Positions 6,731 through 14,214 of a stretch of 14,826 nucleotides of DNA are shown here, in pieces. The translations under genes were made by a program, and so were the position numbers. The notes beneath the pieces are model-generated. The model did not search any database and was not told where the DNA came from. It saw only the letters and a program-made list of their open reading frames with translations. Source of the stretch: Caldifarciminota bacterium (GTDB lineage: Bacteria > Hydrothermota > Hydrothermia > S141-80); the NCBI GenBank assembly GCA_027053375.1, contig JALUJC010000062.1, forward strand, positions 1-14,826. Reading direction: 5' to 3'. How positions within the stretch are numbered: the first letter of the stretch is position 1; every line of letters begins with the position of its first letter.

Positions 6731-7425
6731 CCTTCAATTCCCGATGGATACACCCACCAACGGATCCTTCCCTGCGCGCCCAGGACGGGTATATCCGGCT
6801 GGATCAGCAGATACAGGGAACCCGCCGGTAGCGTGTCTTCACGCCAGATCTCCGATTCTGGACGCATCGCGCCATACCGGAAGACCGGGAACAGGGAATC
6901 GCCACGCTGATACCGATGCCAGCCCACCGTATCCAGAAACATCCACCGGCCGTTTACAGGTACGGCAAGGTTCAGGATTCCCCGGACCGGCTGGTGGAAA
7001 AACCCCGCGAATACCCTTTCCCCCTCCAGCGGAACGAGGGTGTCCACCACAGCCAACCCGTGAAGTGTGAGAAGTCCTTTCGTGGAGCTCTGCCCTGCGT
7101 CAAATCCTTCTACATCCACCCAGCGCCACTCGATCTGTGTTTCCGTGGGAAACAGCGAATCCACAGGGAGCCAGACGGTCCACACACCGTGATGAAAGGG
7201 TTTATCCATCACCGCAATCCACATGTGCTGCGGATCTGAAGAGAGGGTGATCTCCTTCAATACCCCTTCCCCTTCCCCGACGAACCGCAAGCGAAGGACG
7301 GGGAAATCCGCAAACTGTGTCACCTCCTGAAGATACAGCCGGGGTCGGGAATGCTCCGGCGGACACGCTCCCAGCCCCAGCATTCCCAGAACAACCACGA
7401 GACGCCGGATGGATCCTCTTCTCAT
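6727..7425 (-). CDS. Lipoprotein of unknown function, paralogue of the adjacent upstream lipoprotein
   Basis: The 232-residue product starts with basic residues, a hydrophobic core and a good lipobox LGAC with Cys21, so it should be lipid-anchored in the envelope. The mature part is beta-rich with many aromatic residues. It can be aligned by eye along its whole length with the product of 7422-8093: both have an 'L.LQ.V' opening strand, a 'VD..F..ET' followed by 'VD.EG' segment, 'RY..GDS/T' (here 171-177) and 'DTLPAGSLYLLI' (197-208). A tandem duplication followed by strong divergence is inferred. There is no Shine-Dalgarno sequence before the ATG, which overlaps the preceding stop (ATGA), so translation probably depends on coupling. 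No known domain is recognised. Confidence 0.88.
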   Translation of the reverse strand: MRRGSIRRLVVVLGMLGLGACPPEHSRPRLYLQEVTQFADFPVLRLRFVGEGEGVLKEITLSSDPQHMWIAVMDKPFHHGVWTVWLPVDSLFPTETQIEWRWVDVEGFDAGQSSTKGLLTLHGLAVVDTLVPLEGERVFAGFFHQPVRGILNLAVPVNGRWMFLDTVGWHRYQRGDSLFPVFRYGAMRPESEIWREDTLPAGSLYLLIQPDIPVLGAQGRIRWWVYPSGIEG

Positions 7426-8093
7426 GGCAAAGGGAAAAGCGCCAGGCGAAGCTCGGTGGTGTCCGTTCCCGACGTGGTGTGTTCCACCACCACATACAGG
7501 CTCCCGGGCGGCACCGTGTCCCGCACGACCACCGGCGCGAGCACCGTAAGATCACCGAACAGGCCGGAGGTATCCCCGGAGGTGTACCGCCGGTATCCCT
7601 CCGCGTTCGTCCAGCGCACCTGCACGGCTCCAGGATAACTCCGTGCATCGCCCAGCAACAACAGGGAGTCGGGGACGGCCGCGCCGAACACCTGGCGAGC
7701 CGTGCCGGACAGCGTCACCCGGGCATACGCCACCTGCAGACCGTTCACCTCCGTCACAGTCGCCGTACGCACCCGTTCAAAAGCGGCACCCTCTGCATCC
7801 ACACCCCGCAGGTGAATCTCATAGGTTTCGCCGGAAAAGGAGGTATCCACCGTCCAGCTCAACTGAAGGGTGGCCCCATCGGCAAAGGCACGTCCCACCT
7901 GAAGATCCAGAGAATCCGGTCCCCGAAACTGCACCTCCTGCAACTGTCCCGATCCCCGGGTCTCAAGGGTCAGGGAGAGACGGGAAACCGGGCGATAGTA
8001 CAGAACCTGCTGGATCTGCAGGTCCACCTGGGTCCCGGGGTTCCGGGTACAACCCAGCACGCCCCACAATCCCACGATGATCCAGCGTTTCAT
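7422..8093 (-). CDS. Lipoprotein of unknown function, first of a tandem paralogous pair
   Basis: The 223-residue product has a short signal with the lipobox VLGC (Cys15). The mature protein is predicted to be mostly beta strands, with a threonine- and valine-rich composition. Shared segments with the downstream gene include 'RRYTSGDT' (168-175) and 'RDTVPPGSLYVVV' (191-203). The start is well supported: AAGGAGG lies four bases upstream of the ATG. That ATG also overlaps the enoyl-CoA hydratase stop (ATGA), and the gene's own stop overlaps the start of the next lipoprotein. Sitting inside a run of housekeeping genes, the pair is probably expressed constitutively. Function is not recognised; a shared envelope complex or an accessory role is only a guess. 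Confidence 0.88.
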   Translation of the reverse strand: MKRWIIVGLWGVLGCTRNPGTQVDLQIQQVLYYRPVSRLSLTLETRGSGQLQEVQFRGPDSLDLQVGRAFADGATLQLSWTVDTSFSGETYEIHLRGVDAEGAAFERVRTATVTEVNGLQVAYARVTLSGTARQVFGAAVPDSLLLLGDARSYPGAVQVRWTNAEGYRRYTSGDTSGLFGDLTVLAPVVVRDTVPPGSLYVVVEHTTSGTDTTELRLALFPLP

Positions 8094-8869
8094 GCGTCCT
8101 CCTTCACCCAGCGCGCAGCGCGCTTTTCAAGGAAAGCCCGCAGGCCTTCCTGGGGTTCACCCGTTGTGAACAGATAGGCAAAGGATTCTGCTTCATACGC
8201 CTCTGCCACCGCAAAGGGCATATCCCGGCCCCGCAAAATCACCCGTTTGGCCAGCGCCACGGCCGTGGGACCTGCCTTCAGCACCTCCGCCGCCACCTTC
8301 CGAGCGGCTTCCAGGGCCTGCCCCTCCTCGGCCAGCACCTCTGCAAGTCCGATCCGATGCGCCTCTTCCCCGGTGATCTGAATCCCTGTAAGGATAAGAT
8401 ACCGGGCCCATCCCGTACCCACCAGGCGTGAGAGACGCTGGGTACCGGCAAAGCCAGGGATCAGGCCAAGACGAACCTCAGGTTGTCCCAGACGGGCCGT
8501 GCGTTCCACCACACGAACATCACAGGCCATGGCCAGTTCCATGCCTCCCCCCAGGGCAAACCCGTGAACGGCGGCGATGGTCACCTGGGGGAGCGCCTCC
8601 AGAAGATCAAACACCTGCTGGCCAAGACGTGCAAAACGAACCGCCTGCGCTGCATCCATCCCGGACATGGCCCGGATGTCCGCACCGGCCACAAACGCCC
8701 GACCTTCACCATGCAGGATAAGCACCCGGAGGTCAGAATCCTCCTGCAGTTCCTCAAGAACCTGATGCAATTCCTGTAAAACCTCCGCATTCAGGGCATT
8801 CAGTTTGTCAGGGCGCTGAAAGGTCAGGATGGCCAGGGCGCCCTCCCTTTCCAGGCGAAGTGTGTTCAT
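8090..8869 (-). CDS. Enoyl-CoA hydratase (crotonase family)
   Basis: The enzyme is expected to add water across the double bond of short-chain 2-enoyl-CoA, as in beta-oxidation or related acyl-CoA pathways. The 259-residue length is typical. It shows the oxyanion-hole segments AGADI (61-65) and GFALGGGMELA (103-113). Both catalytic glutamates of true hydratases are present: Glu111 (GGGMELA) and Glu131 (GQPEVRLGLIPG), followed by GTQRL. This favours a hydratase over the many crotonase-fold isomerases that lack one of them. AGGAGGT lies five bases before the ATG, inside the end of recN, whose stop is two bases upstream. MeaB in the same run also points to acyl-CoA metabolism, but the exact substrate cannot be read from sequence. 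Confidence 0.94.
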   Translation of the reverse strand: MNTLRLEREGALAILTFQRPDKLNALNAEVLQELHQVLEELQEDSDLRVLILHGEGRAFVAGADIRAMSGMDAAQAVRFARLGQQVFDLLEALPQVTIAAVHGFALGGGMELAMACDVRVVERTARLGQPEVRLGLIPGFAGTQRLSRLVGTGWARYLILTGIQITGEEAHRIGLAEVLAEEGQALEAARKVAAEVLKAGPTAVALAKRVILRGRDMPFAVAEAYEAESFAYLFTTGEPQEGLRAFLEKRAARWVKEDA

Positions 8870-8871
8870 CC

Positions 8872-10545
8872 TTAACCTCCTGTTGGTTGCGCTGTACGTT
8901 CCAGCAGCTGCCGGGCCGCTGCACGATCCGCTGGCGCCTCCGGATCTCCTCCCAGCATCCGCACCAGTTCCTCCAGGCGTGCTTCGGGATCCAGCCGGCG
9001 AAGACGGATCTGACGTTTCGCCCGCGGAGAACGCTTCTCCACACGGTCATGGATGGTGGCACGTGCCGCAATCTGTGGCCAGTGGGTGATGGCCACCACG
9101 GTACGCTCCTTCCCCAGCCGTGCCAGCAATTCCCCCACGGTGTGGGCTGCATCCCCTCCTACCCCCGCATCAATCTCATCAAATACCAGCACCTCCACAT
9201 CCAGCGCACGGGCCACCTCCGCATGAAGCGCCAGCAACACCCTGGAAAGTTCCCCTCCGGACGCCACACGGGCCAGGGGTTGCAGCGGGAGATCTTCTGA
9301 AGAGGCAAACAGAAAACGGACCTGGTCTGCACCTTCGGGTCCGGGCGCTGTGGGTTGCAGGGCCACCTCAAACCGTGCCCCTCCAAGCTGAAGCCTTCGA
9401 AGATGTTCCCGAACCCGCTGTGCCAGCCGTTCAGCGGACGCCCTGCGCGCCTCTGTAAGCCGTGCCGCCTGCGCCTCCAGCCTTTTCCGGGTCTCTTCTA
9501 CGCGGGCTTCCATCTCTGCCAGACGATGGGCCGAGGTGTCCAGCAGGGACAACGCTTCTTCCACCTCTTCTCGTTTCTGCAGCAATCCAGCATAATCCAC
9601 GTGGTACTTTTCCATCAATCGCTGAATCTGATGGCGCACGCTCATCCACTGTTCCAGCACCTCCGGATCCACCTCCAGCTGTTCCCGGTAGTGGGTAACC
9701 TCGCGTGCGAGTTCCTGGAGCTCCGTTTCCACGCGTTCCACACGGGTTTGCCAGGCTTTCAGTCCCTCATCCAGACGAACCAGCGGCATCAGCTGCTGAA
9801 GAAGGCTGCCCACCTCCTGCAACAGGGTCTCCAGGCGTTCTTCCAGTAAAGATGTTTCCTCTTTCAGTTCCTGCGCGTGCATCTGACGGGAGAGCTCCCG
9901 CTCCCGTTCCGCCCAGACCTCCGGTGTGTCACGCACCACCGCAAGCTCCTCAGCCTGGAAGGTCAGCCAGTCTCTCCGTTCTTCCAGTTCCCGTATCCGC
10001 TGCTGTTCCTGTAACCAGGCTTCCCGTGCATCCACCCACGACCGGTAGGCTTCCCGATAGGCACGAAGCCGTTCCTCCGGCACGCCATACCGATCCACCC
10101 AGGAGAGATGGGTCCGTTCATCCAGCACGCGCTGAAGATCGTGCTGACCGTGAAAGGACAGCAACCGTTCCCCGAGCCGGCGCAACAACCGAAGTGTGAC
10201 CGGAACATCCTGAATGTGCGCCTGGGTTCGTTTCTTCTGCAGATCCACGCTTCGACGAATCACCACGGGGGAATCCACCGGAAGCCCCTCTTCTTCCAGC
10301 CAGGAATGCAGCCACGCAGGAACGGGATCCACCTCCAGCGTGAGCACCATTCGATCCCCCTCAGGCAGCACATCAAAAGGGATCCTTCCGCCCAGCGTCC
10401 ACTCCAGGGTCCCCAGGATCAGAGATTTCCCTGCGCCGGTCTCCCCCGTAAGCACAAGAAATCCAGGCGGGATCTCCCACACCAGATCCTCCACCAGGGG
10501 TAACCCCCGCACGCGCAACCGGAACACCGGTCGGAGATCGCTCAT
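8872..10545 (-). CDS. recN: DNA repair protein RecN
   Basis: RecN is an SMC-like ATPase that acts at double-strand breaks in the recombination repair pathway. The 557-residue product matches the family length. The N-terminal half-domain holds Walker A GETGAGKS (34-41). A long glutamate/arginine-rich coiled coil fills about 150-390, interrupted near its middle. The C-terminal half-domain has the ABC signature ASGGELSR (428-435), Walker B VLVFDEIDAGVGG (452-464, with Asp456 and Glu457) and the switch histidine in THWPQIAA (His488). No Shine-Dalgarno site precedes the ATG, which overlaps the stop of the upstream YchF-like gene in an ATGA, so it is likely translationally coupled. Confidence 0.97.
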   Translation of the reverse strand: MSDLRPVFRLRVRGLPLVEDLVWEIPPGFLVLTGETGAGKSLILGTLEWTLGGRIPFDVLPEGDRMVLTLEVDPVPAWLHSWLEEEGLPVDSPVVIRRSVDLQKKRTQAHIQDVPVTLRLLRRLGERLLSFHGQHDLQRVLDERTHLSWVDRYGVPEERLRAYREAYRSWVDAREAWLQEQQRIRELEERRDWLTFQAEELAVVRDTPEVWAERERELSRQMHAQELKEETSLLEERLETLLQEVGSLLQQLMPLVRLDEGLKAWQTRVERVETELQELAREVTHYREQLEVDPEVLEQWMSVRHQIQRLMEKYHVDYAGLLQKREEVEEALSLLDTSAHRLAEMEARVEETRKRLEAQAARLTEARRASAERLAQRVREHLRRLQLGGARFEVALQPTAPGPEGADQVRFLFASSEDLPLQPLARVASGGELSRVLLALHAEVARALDVEVLVFDEIDAGVGGDAAHTVGELLARLGKERTVVAITHWPQIAARATIHDRVEKRSPRAKRQIRLRRLDPEARLEELVRMLGGDPEAPADRAAARQLLERTAQPTGG

Positions 10546-11513
10546 CGGCTTGCGTGGATGATCACGTACATCCCGTCTTCCAGCGGGGCATCCCGCCCCA
10601 CCCGACGGGTATACTTTCGCCGCTCCTCTTCATCGCGGGCTTCAAGAAAACGCGCCAGCGGAATCAAATCCGCACGAACGAACGACCTGGCCAGATCGGT
10701 ATGAATGGCCGCCGCTGCATCCACGGCCGTTCCCCCTTCGGGGATCAACCAGAGCCGTGCTTCTTTTTCGTTCCCGGTAAAAAAGCGAATACGCCGTGTG
10801 GCCTGGCGCAGGGCACGGAAAAGACGGGGCTGAATCGGCGACAGTCCATAGGCCTGCCGCAAATCTGCAGCCTCCTCTCCCTCCACTCCCTGCAGTTCCT
10901 CCTCCAGAAGGAGCACCGTGTCCACCACCGGGTGCGGGAGAGCCGGAGGGGGGGTTGAATCCTCTTCGGCACGATTCCAGATCACCACCTGGGGAAGAAG
11001 CGTCACAAAACCATACCCCCCCAGTTCTTTCCGTTCGGGTGCCGTCCAGTTCAGGGCGCTCAGGGGACGTCCCCCTTCCAGTGCAACCCGGGCCTTCTGA
11101 AAAGCCTCCAGACGGGTACGGGGGGCATGCCCTGCCCGCACTTCTTTCTCCACCCTCGCCATGTTCCGCTCCACACGTTCCAGATCTGCCAGAATCATTC
11201 GGGTCAGCAGCTCCTCATAATGCCCCATCCCGTCCCCCAGATAGGCACTCACCACATGAAACAGCACATCGTACCCCACCAGACGGTTCAGGATTTCCCC
11301 TGTGCGCTGCTCCCGAAACTGCTTTCCGAATCCATCAAAATCCGTGAGTTCCACCGGATAGCCCGTGATTTTCCGTGCACGAACCTTCTCTGCCAGACGG
11401 TGAAGGTCCTCATCCTCAAAAAGCACCACCGCCGGTGAGTGTTCCCGACCGGTCAGAACACGCAGGAGGGTGGTCTTCCCGGCAAGCGTCAGCCCCACGA
11501 TGGCCGCTTTCAT
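10542..11513 (-). CDS. Divergent YchF/OLA1-like P-loop NTPase
   Basis: The 323-residue product is shorter than typical YchF (about 363). The P-loop reads GLTLAGKTT (7-15) instead of GLPNVGKST; the second motif DFDGF (58-62) stands where YchF has DIAGL; VVIWNRAEED (176-185) fills the place of the guanine-specificity loop. The NRAE sequence lacks the NKxD that confers GTP specificity, as in YchF and OLA1, which prefer ATP. The C-terminal part, with FFTGNEKEARLWLI, AAAAIHTDLARSFVRADLI (about 267-285) and DGMYVIIHAS, matches the TGS-like domain of YchF. YchF proteins bind ribosomes and take part in stress control. GAGG lies nine bases before the ATG, which overlaps the preceding stop. It could be a second copy beside a canonical ychF elsewhere; the window cannot show that. 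Confidence 0.88.
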   Translation of the reverse strand: MKAAIVGLTLAGKTTLLRVLTGREHSPAVVLFEDEDLHRLAEKVRARKITGYPVELTDFDGFGKQFREQRTGEILNRLVGYDVLFHVVSAYLGDGMGHYEELLTRMILADLERVERNMARVEKEVRAGHAPRTRLEAFQKARVALEGGRPLSALNWTAPERKELGGYGFVTLLPQVVIWNRAEEDSTPPPALPHPVVDTVLLLEEELQGVEGEEAADLRQAYGLSPIQPRLFRALRQATRRIRFFTGNEKEARLWLIPEGGTAVDAAAAIHTDLARSFVRADLIPLARFLEARDEEERRKYTRRVGRDAPLEDGMYVIIHASR

Positions 11514-12772
11514 CCGTGTTCCCTCAACCAGGCACGTCTTGCAGAGGCTTCCTCCTCAAACACCTCCCGCAACAGACGTTTGTGGGAAGGACGAAGCACC
11601 CGACTGCGCCGCTCCATCACCACCGCCGCCACATCCAGGGCACGGTCCAGACGATACTCCGTATAGCCCTCCTCCGGCCCCCCCCATACAAAGGAGGGAA
11701 TCCAGGGCGGACAAAAACCTCCACCAAAGAAACTGACATTGACCCCGAGAACCGCACCGGTACGCAGCATACTCTGAATCCCGATTTTGGTATGGTCCCC
11801 GATCAGCGCACCAAAAAACCGCTCGCCCGTGGGAATCACCTGTCCGTGATGCCGCAGGCGAACTTCTGAATAGGTGTGCTTGAGGTTGCTCCCCGTGGTG
11901 TGGGCACCAAAATTGACCCATTCTCCCACCAGGGTGTGTCCCAGGAAACCTTCATGTTGCTTGTTGCTGTATCCCTGGAACACCGTCATGCTCAGTTCAC
12001 CCGCCACCCGGCTAACCGGTCCCAGGCTCACCCCCTCATAGAGGCGTGTTCCGGCTTTGATGCGCGAATGGGCGCCCACAAACACGGGACCCCGGATGAA
12101 CACATTTCCCTCAATCAGCACATGTTCGCCGATATACACCGGACCCTCACGGCTGTCAATCACCACGGAAGGGTGAATCTCCGAGGCGGGTCCAATATAC
12201 ACCGCGTCCCCCATGATGTACGGGGTTCCCAGGATACGCCCGTGAATCCCGCGGGGAAGCTCCCTCCGGATATCATCCAGCAGAAATTCCTCCGTGTGCC
12301 AGTGAAACAGATGCCCGGGATGTTCCATCACACGGAAGTTGTCCGGTGCCTCCTCCAGATCCAGGTGACCCTGCTGCTGGAACACCTCGTGCGCCTGCTC
12401 CAGGGCAAGGTGGGCAAGCACCACACGGCCCTTTCGGGACCACCCCTCGCCGACACGCAGATGCGCCAGAAGCAACCGCAACTCTTCCGGTTCGGGGGGC
12501 AACCAGCGGGCATTCACCAGCACCAGGGATTCCGGAAGCTCCCTGCCCTCAGAAGGAAAAGCACGTGCTCCACGCACCTGCTCCAGGAAAACCTGCAGCA
12601 CGGTCTCCCGGGGCGTATGCACATACAACCGTTCATCGGACACCAGCGCCCGCCACTTCTCAAACAGGGTCAGCATCCCGACCCGGAGATCCCACAGGGG
12701 ACGGGTCAGAGTGAGTGGATAAAACCCCTGCCAAAGATCATCCTCAAACAGAACCACATTCAGGTCATCCAT
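11510..12772 (-). CDS. GlmU-like protein: degenerate sugar nucleotidyltransferase plus left-handed beta-helix acetyltransferase domain
   Basis: The 420-residue product has an N-terminal region opening with VVLFEDDLWQGFYPLTLTRP, followed by DLRVGML, characteristic of the 'putative sugar nucleotidyltransferase' family found in alternative GlmU proteins of Bacteroidetes. Residues about 178-350 are hexapeptide repeats of a left-handed beta-helix, e.g. YIGPASEIHPSVVI and VYIGEHVLIEGNVFI. Proteins of this layout are thought to make UDP-GlcNAc (acetyl transfer to GlcN-1-P, then uridylyl transfer) where classical GlmU is missing; this role is from family knowledge. The start was set at 12772 because GGAGGT lies seven bases upstream; a longer in-frame extension has no family-like sequence. 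The gene overlaps meaB by 8 bases and the YchF-like gene by 4. Confidence 0.87.
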   Translation of the reverse strand: MDDLNVVLFEDDLWQGFYPLTLTRPLWDLRVGMLTLFEKWRALVSDERLYVHTPRETVLQVFLEQVRGARAFPSEGRELPESLVLVNARWLPPEPEELRLLLAHLRVGEGWSRKGRVVLAHLALEQAHEVFQQQGHLDLEEAPDNFRVMEHPGHLFHWHTEEFLLDDIRRELPRGIHGRILGTPYIMGDAVYIGPASEIHPSVVIDSREGPVYIGEHVLIEGNVFIRGPVFVGAHSRIKAGTRLYEGVSLGPVSRVAGELSMTVFQGYSNKQHEGFLGHTLVGEWVNFGAHTTGSNLKHTYSEVRLRHHGQVIPTGERFFGALIGDHTKIGIQSMLRTGAVLGVNVSFFGGGFCPPWIPSFVWGGPEEGYTEYRLDRALDVAAVVMERRSRVLRPSHKRLLREVFEEEASARRAWLREHG

Positions 12773-13724
12773 GGGTTTTACCTCCCTCCTGGGCGACGGC
12801 CAGCAGTGCCTCCAGGGTGGTCTCACCCGAAAGCACCGCTTCAAAGGAGCGCCGAAGCGCATCTTCTCCACCCACACGGGCAAGAAACCGCTGCCAGAGC
12901 GCCTCCCGCACCTGATCCTCCAGTTCCTGCCAGAGGCGCTCCTTTCGACGTTTCTCCAGTTCCCCGCTTTCCTTCAGATGGGACCAGTGCCTGTTTAGAG
13001 CCTCCATCAGGGGATCCACCCCTTCCCCGCGGAGGGCCACGGTGGTGAGCACGGGGACCTGCCAACCCTGCGTACGCTCCGCCCCCAGATCCCTTGCCAG
13101 CTGAATGTCCCGAACCAGCCGCTCCGCCCCCTCCCGATCCGCTTTGTTGACCACGATCACATCGGCGATTTCCATCAATCCAGCCTTCATAGCCTGTACG
13201 CTGTCCCCGGACTCCGGAACCAGCACCACCAGCACGGTGTCGGCCACTTCCAGCACATCCACCTCAATCTGCCCCACGCCCACTGTTTCCACAAGAATCA
13301 CATCAAAACCCAGGGCATCCAGCAGATCCGCTGCCCGGATGGTGGCGCGTGCCAGCCCTCCCAGGCTTCCCCGTGTGGCCATGCTCCGAATGTACACCTT
13401 TCCCAGGTCCTGAACCTCGGCCATCCGGACCCGGTCCCCCAGCAGCGCCCCACCGGTGAAAGGGCTGGAGGGATCCACGGCAAGAATGGCGGTCCGCAGG
13501 CCACGTCGGGCATAACGCAGCGCCAGAGCGTTGACCAGGGTGCTCTTCCCCGCACCCGGGGGTCCGGTGATGCCCACCCGATGCGCACCCCCCAGATGGG
13601 GGAGAAGATGCGCGAGCAACTGCTCCCGAAAGGTCGCGTCATTTTCCACACGGGTCATCAGACGTGCAAGCAGCCGTTGATCGCCGTGCTGTACGGCCTG
13701 TTTCCAGGTCTCAATCCGGTCCAT
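12765..13724 (-). CDS. meaB: MeaB/ArgK-type GTPase, chaperone of methylmalonyl-CoA mutase
   Basis: MeaB is a G3E-family GTPase that loads and protects the B12 cofactor of methylmalonyl-CoA mutase or related acyl-CoA mutases. The 319-residue product carries Walker A GPPGAGKS (54-61), VDPSSPFTGGALLGDR (85-100), the Walker B region DVILVETVGVGQ (Glu146) and the guanine motif NKAD (193-196). The typical sequence is ETVGVGQSE; here it is QIE. The C-terminal helical dimerisation region is present. An ATG at 13724 with GGAG six bases upstream is preferred over an in-frame GTG at 13736, which has a weaker site. No mutase gene is visible in the window. The gene overlaps the RfaE2-like gene by 14 bases. 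Confidence 0.94.
   Translation of the reverse strand: MDRIETWKQAVQHGDQRLLARLMTRVENDATFREQLLAHLLPHLGGAHRVGITGPPGAGKSTLVNALALRYARRGLRTAILAVDPSSPFTGGALLGDRVRMAEVQDLGKVYIRSMATRGSLGGLARATIRAADLLDALGFDVILVETVGVGQIEVDVLEVADTVLVVLVPESGDSVQAMKAGLMEIADVIVVNKADREGAERLVRDIQLARDLGAERTQGWQVPVLTTVALRGEGVDPLMEALNRHWSHLKESGELEKRRKERLWQELEDQVREALWQRFLARVGGEDALRRSFEAVLSGETTLEALLAVAQEGGKTHG
12780..12790 (-). promoter_or_regulatory. Ribosome binding site of the GlmU-like gene
   Basis: AGGAGGGAGGT on the minus strand, inside the end of meaB, lies seven bases before the ATG at 12772. It decides the start against a longer frame reaching 12883. Confidence 0.8.
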
Positions 13725-14214
13725 GCCACGCTCCACAGAGGCGTTCTCTCAATGTTTGCAGGCGTCTGGAGGTGCTCATGCCCTCCATAAGGGGAACCAG
13801 CACCACCTCTCCACCATGTGCCCGAACCCAGGAAGCCCCCACCACCTCCGCTTCGGTATAATCGGCACCCTTGACCAGCACATCCGGGGTCAGCGCCTGA
13901 ATCACCCGCGCCGGGGTGTCTTCCTCAAAAGGCACCACCAGGGATACCCACCGCACGGCGGCAAGAAGGGCCGCACGCTCCTCCAGGGACACCACCGGCC
14001 GCAGCTCGCCCTTCAAACGCCGTACAGAGGCATCGGTGTTGATCCCCACCACCAGACGGTCGCCCAGTGACGCCGCTTCTCGCAGCAGGTGAAGATGGCC
14101 AGGATGCAACCAGTCAAAGCAACCGTTGGTAAACACCACCCGCTCCCCGGCCTCTTTCCAGCGTGCCACCTGCCTGCGGGCTTCTTCCAGCGAGAGGATG
14201 GGCGCGGGATTCAC
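13711..14214 (-). CDS. rfaE2: D-glycero-beta-D-manno-heptose 1-phosphate adenylyltransferase (stand-alone RfaE2/HldE C-terminal domain)
   Basis: The enzyme transfers AMP from ATP to heptose 1-phosphate, giving ADP-heptose for lipopolysaccharide core or other glycans. The 167-residue product shows the nucleotidyltransferase motif FTNGCFDWLHPGH (28-40, HxGH at His37-His40), GINTDASVRRLKG (57-69) and the KGADYTE segment (Lys115). In E. coli this domain is fused to a kinase in HldE; here it is separate, as in many bacteria that encode RfaE1 and RfaE2. The matching kinase is not in the window. The start is a GTG at 14212-14214 overlapping the upstream stop (GTGA) with no clear Shine-Dalgarno sequence, so translation is likely coupled. 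Confidence 0.94.
   Translation of the reverse strand: MNPAPILSLEEARRQVARWKEAGERVVFTNGCFDWLHPGHLHLLREAASLGDRLVVGINTDASVRRLKGELRPVVSLEERAALLAAVRWVSLVVPFEEDTPARVIQALTPDVLVKGADYTEAEVVGASWVRAHGGEVVLVPLMEGMSTSRRLQTLRERLCGAWHGPD
13731..13734 (-). promoter_or_regulatory. Ribosome binding site of meaB
   Basis: GGAG on the minus strand lies six bases before the ATG at 13724 and favours it over the GTG four codons earlier. Confidence 0.5.

Noticed and set aside
12773..12883. A longer start for the GlmU-like gene
   Set aside because: The extra 37 residues are another-frame reading of the meaB end, and a clear ribosome site precedes the ATG at 12772.
11876..13048. A 390-residue plus-strand open frame opposite the GlmU-like and meaB genes
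   Set aside because: Its translation is rich in His, Pro and Arg without domain-like pattern, and it runs across the junction of two confident minus-strand genes.
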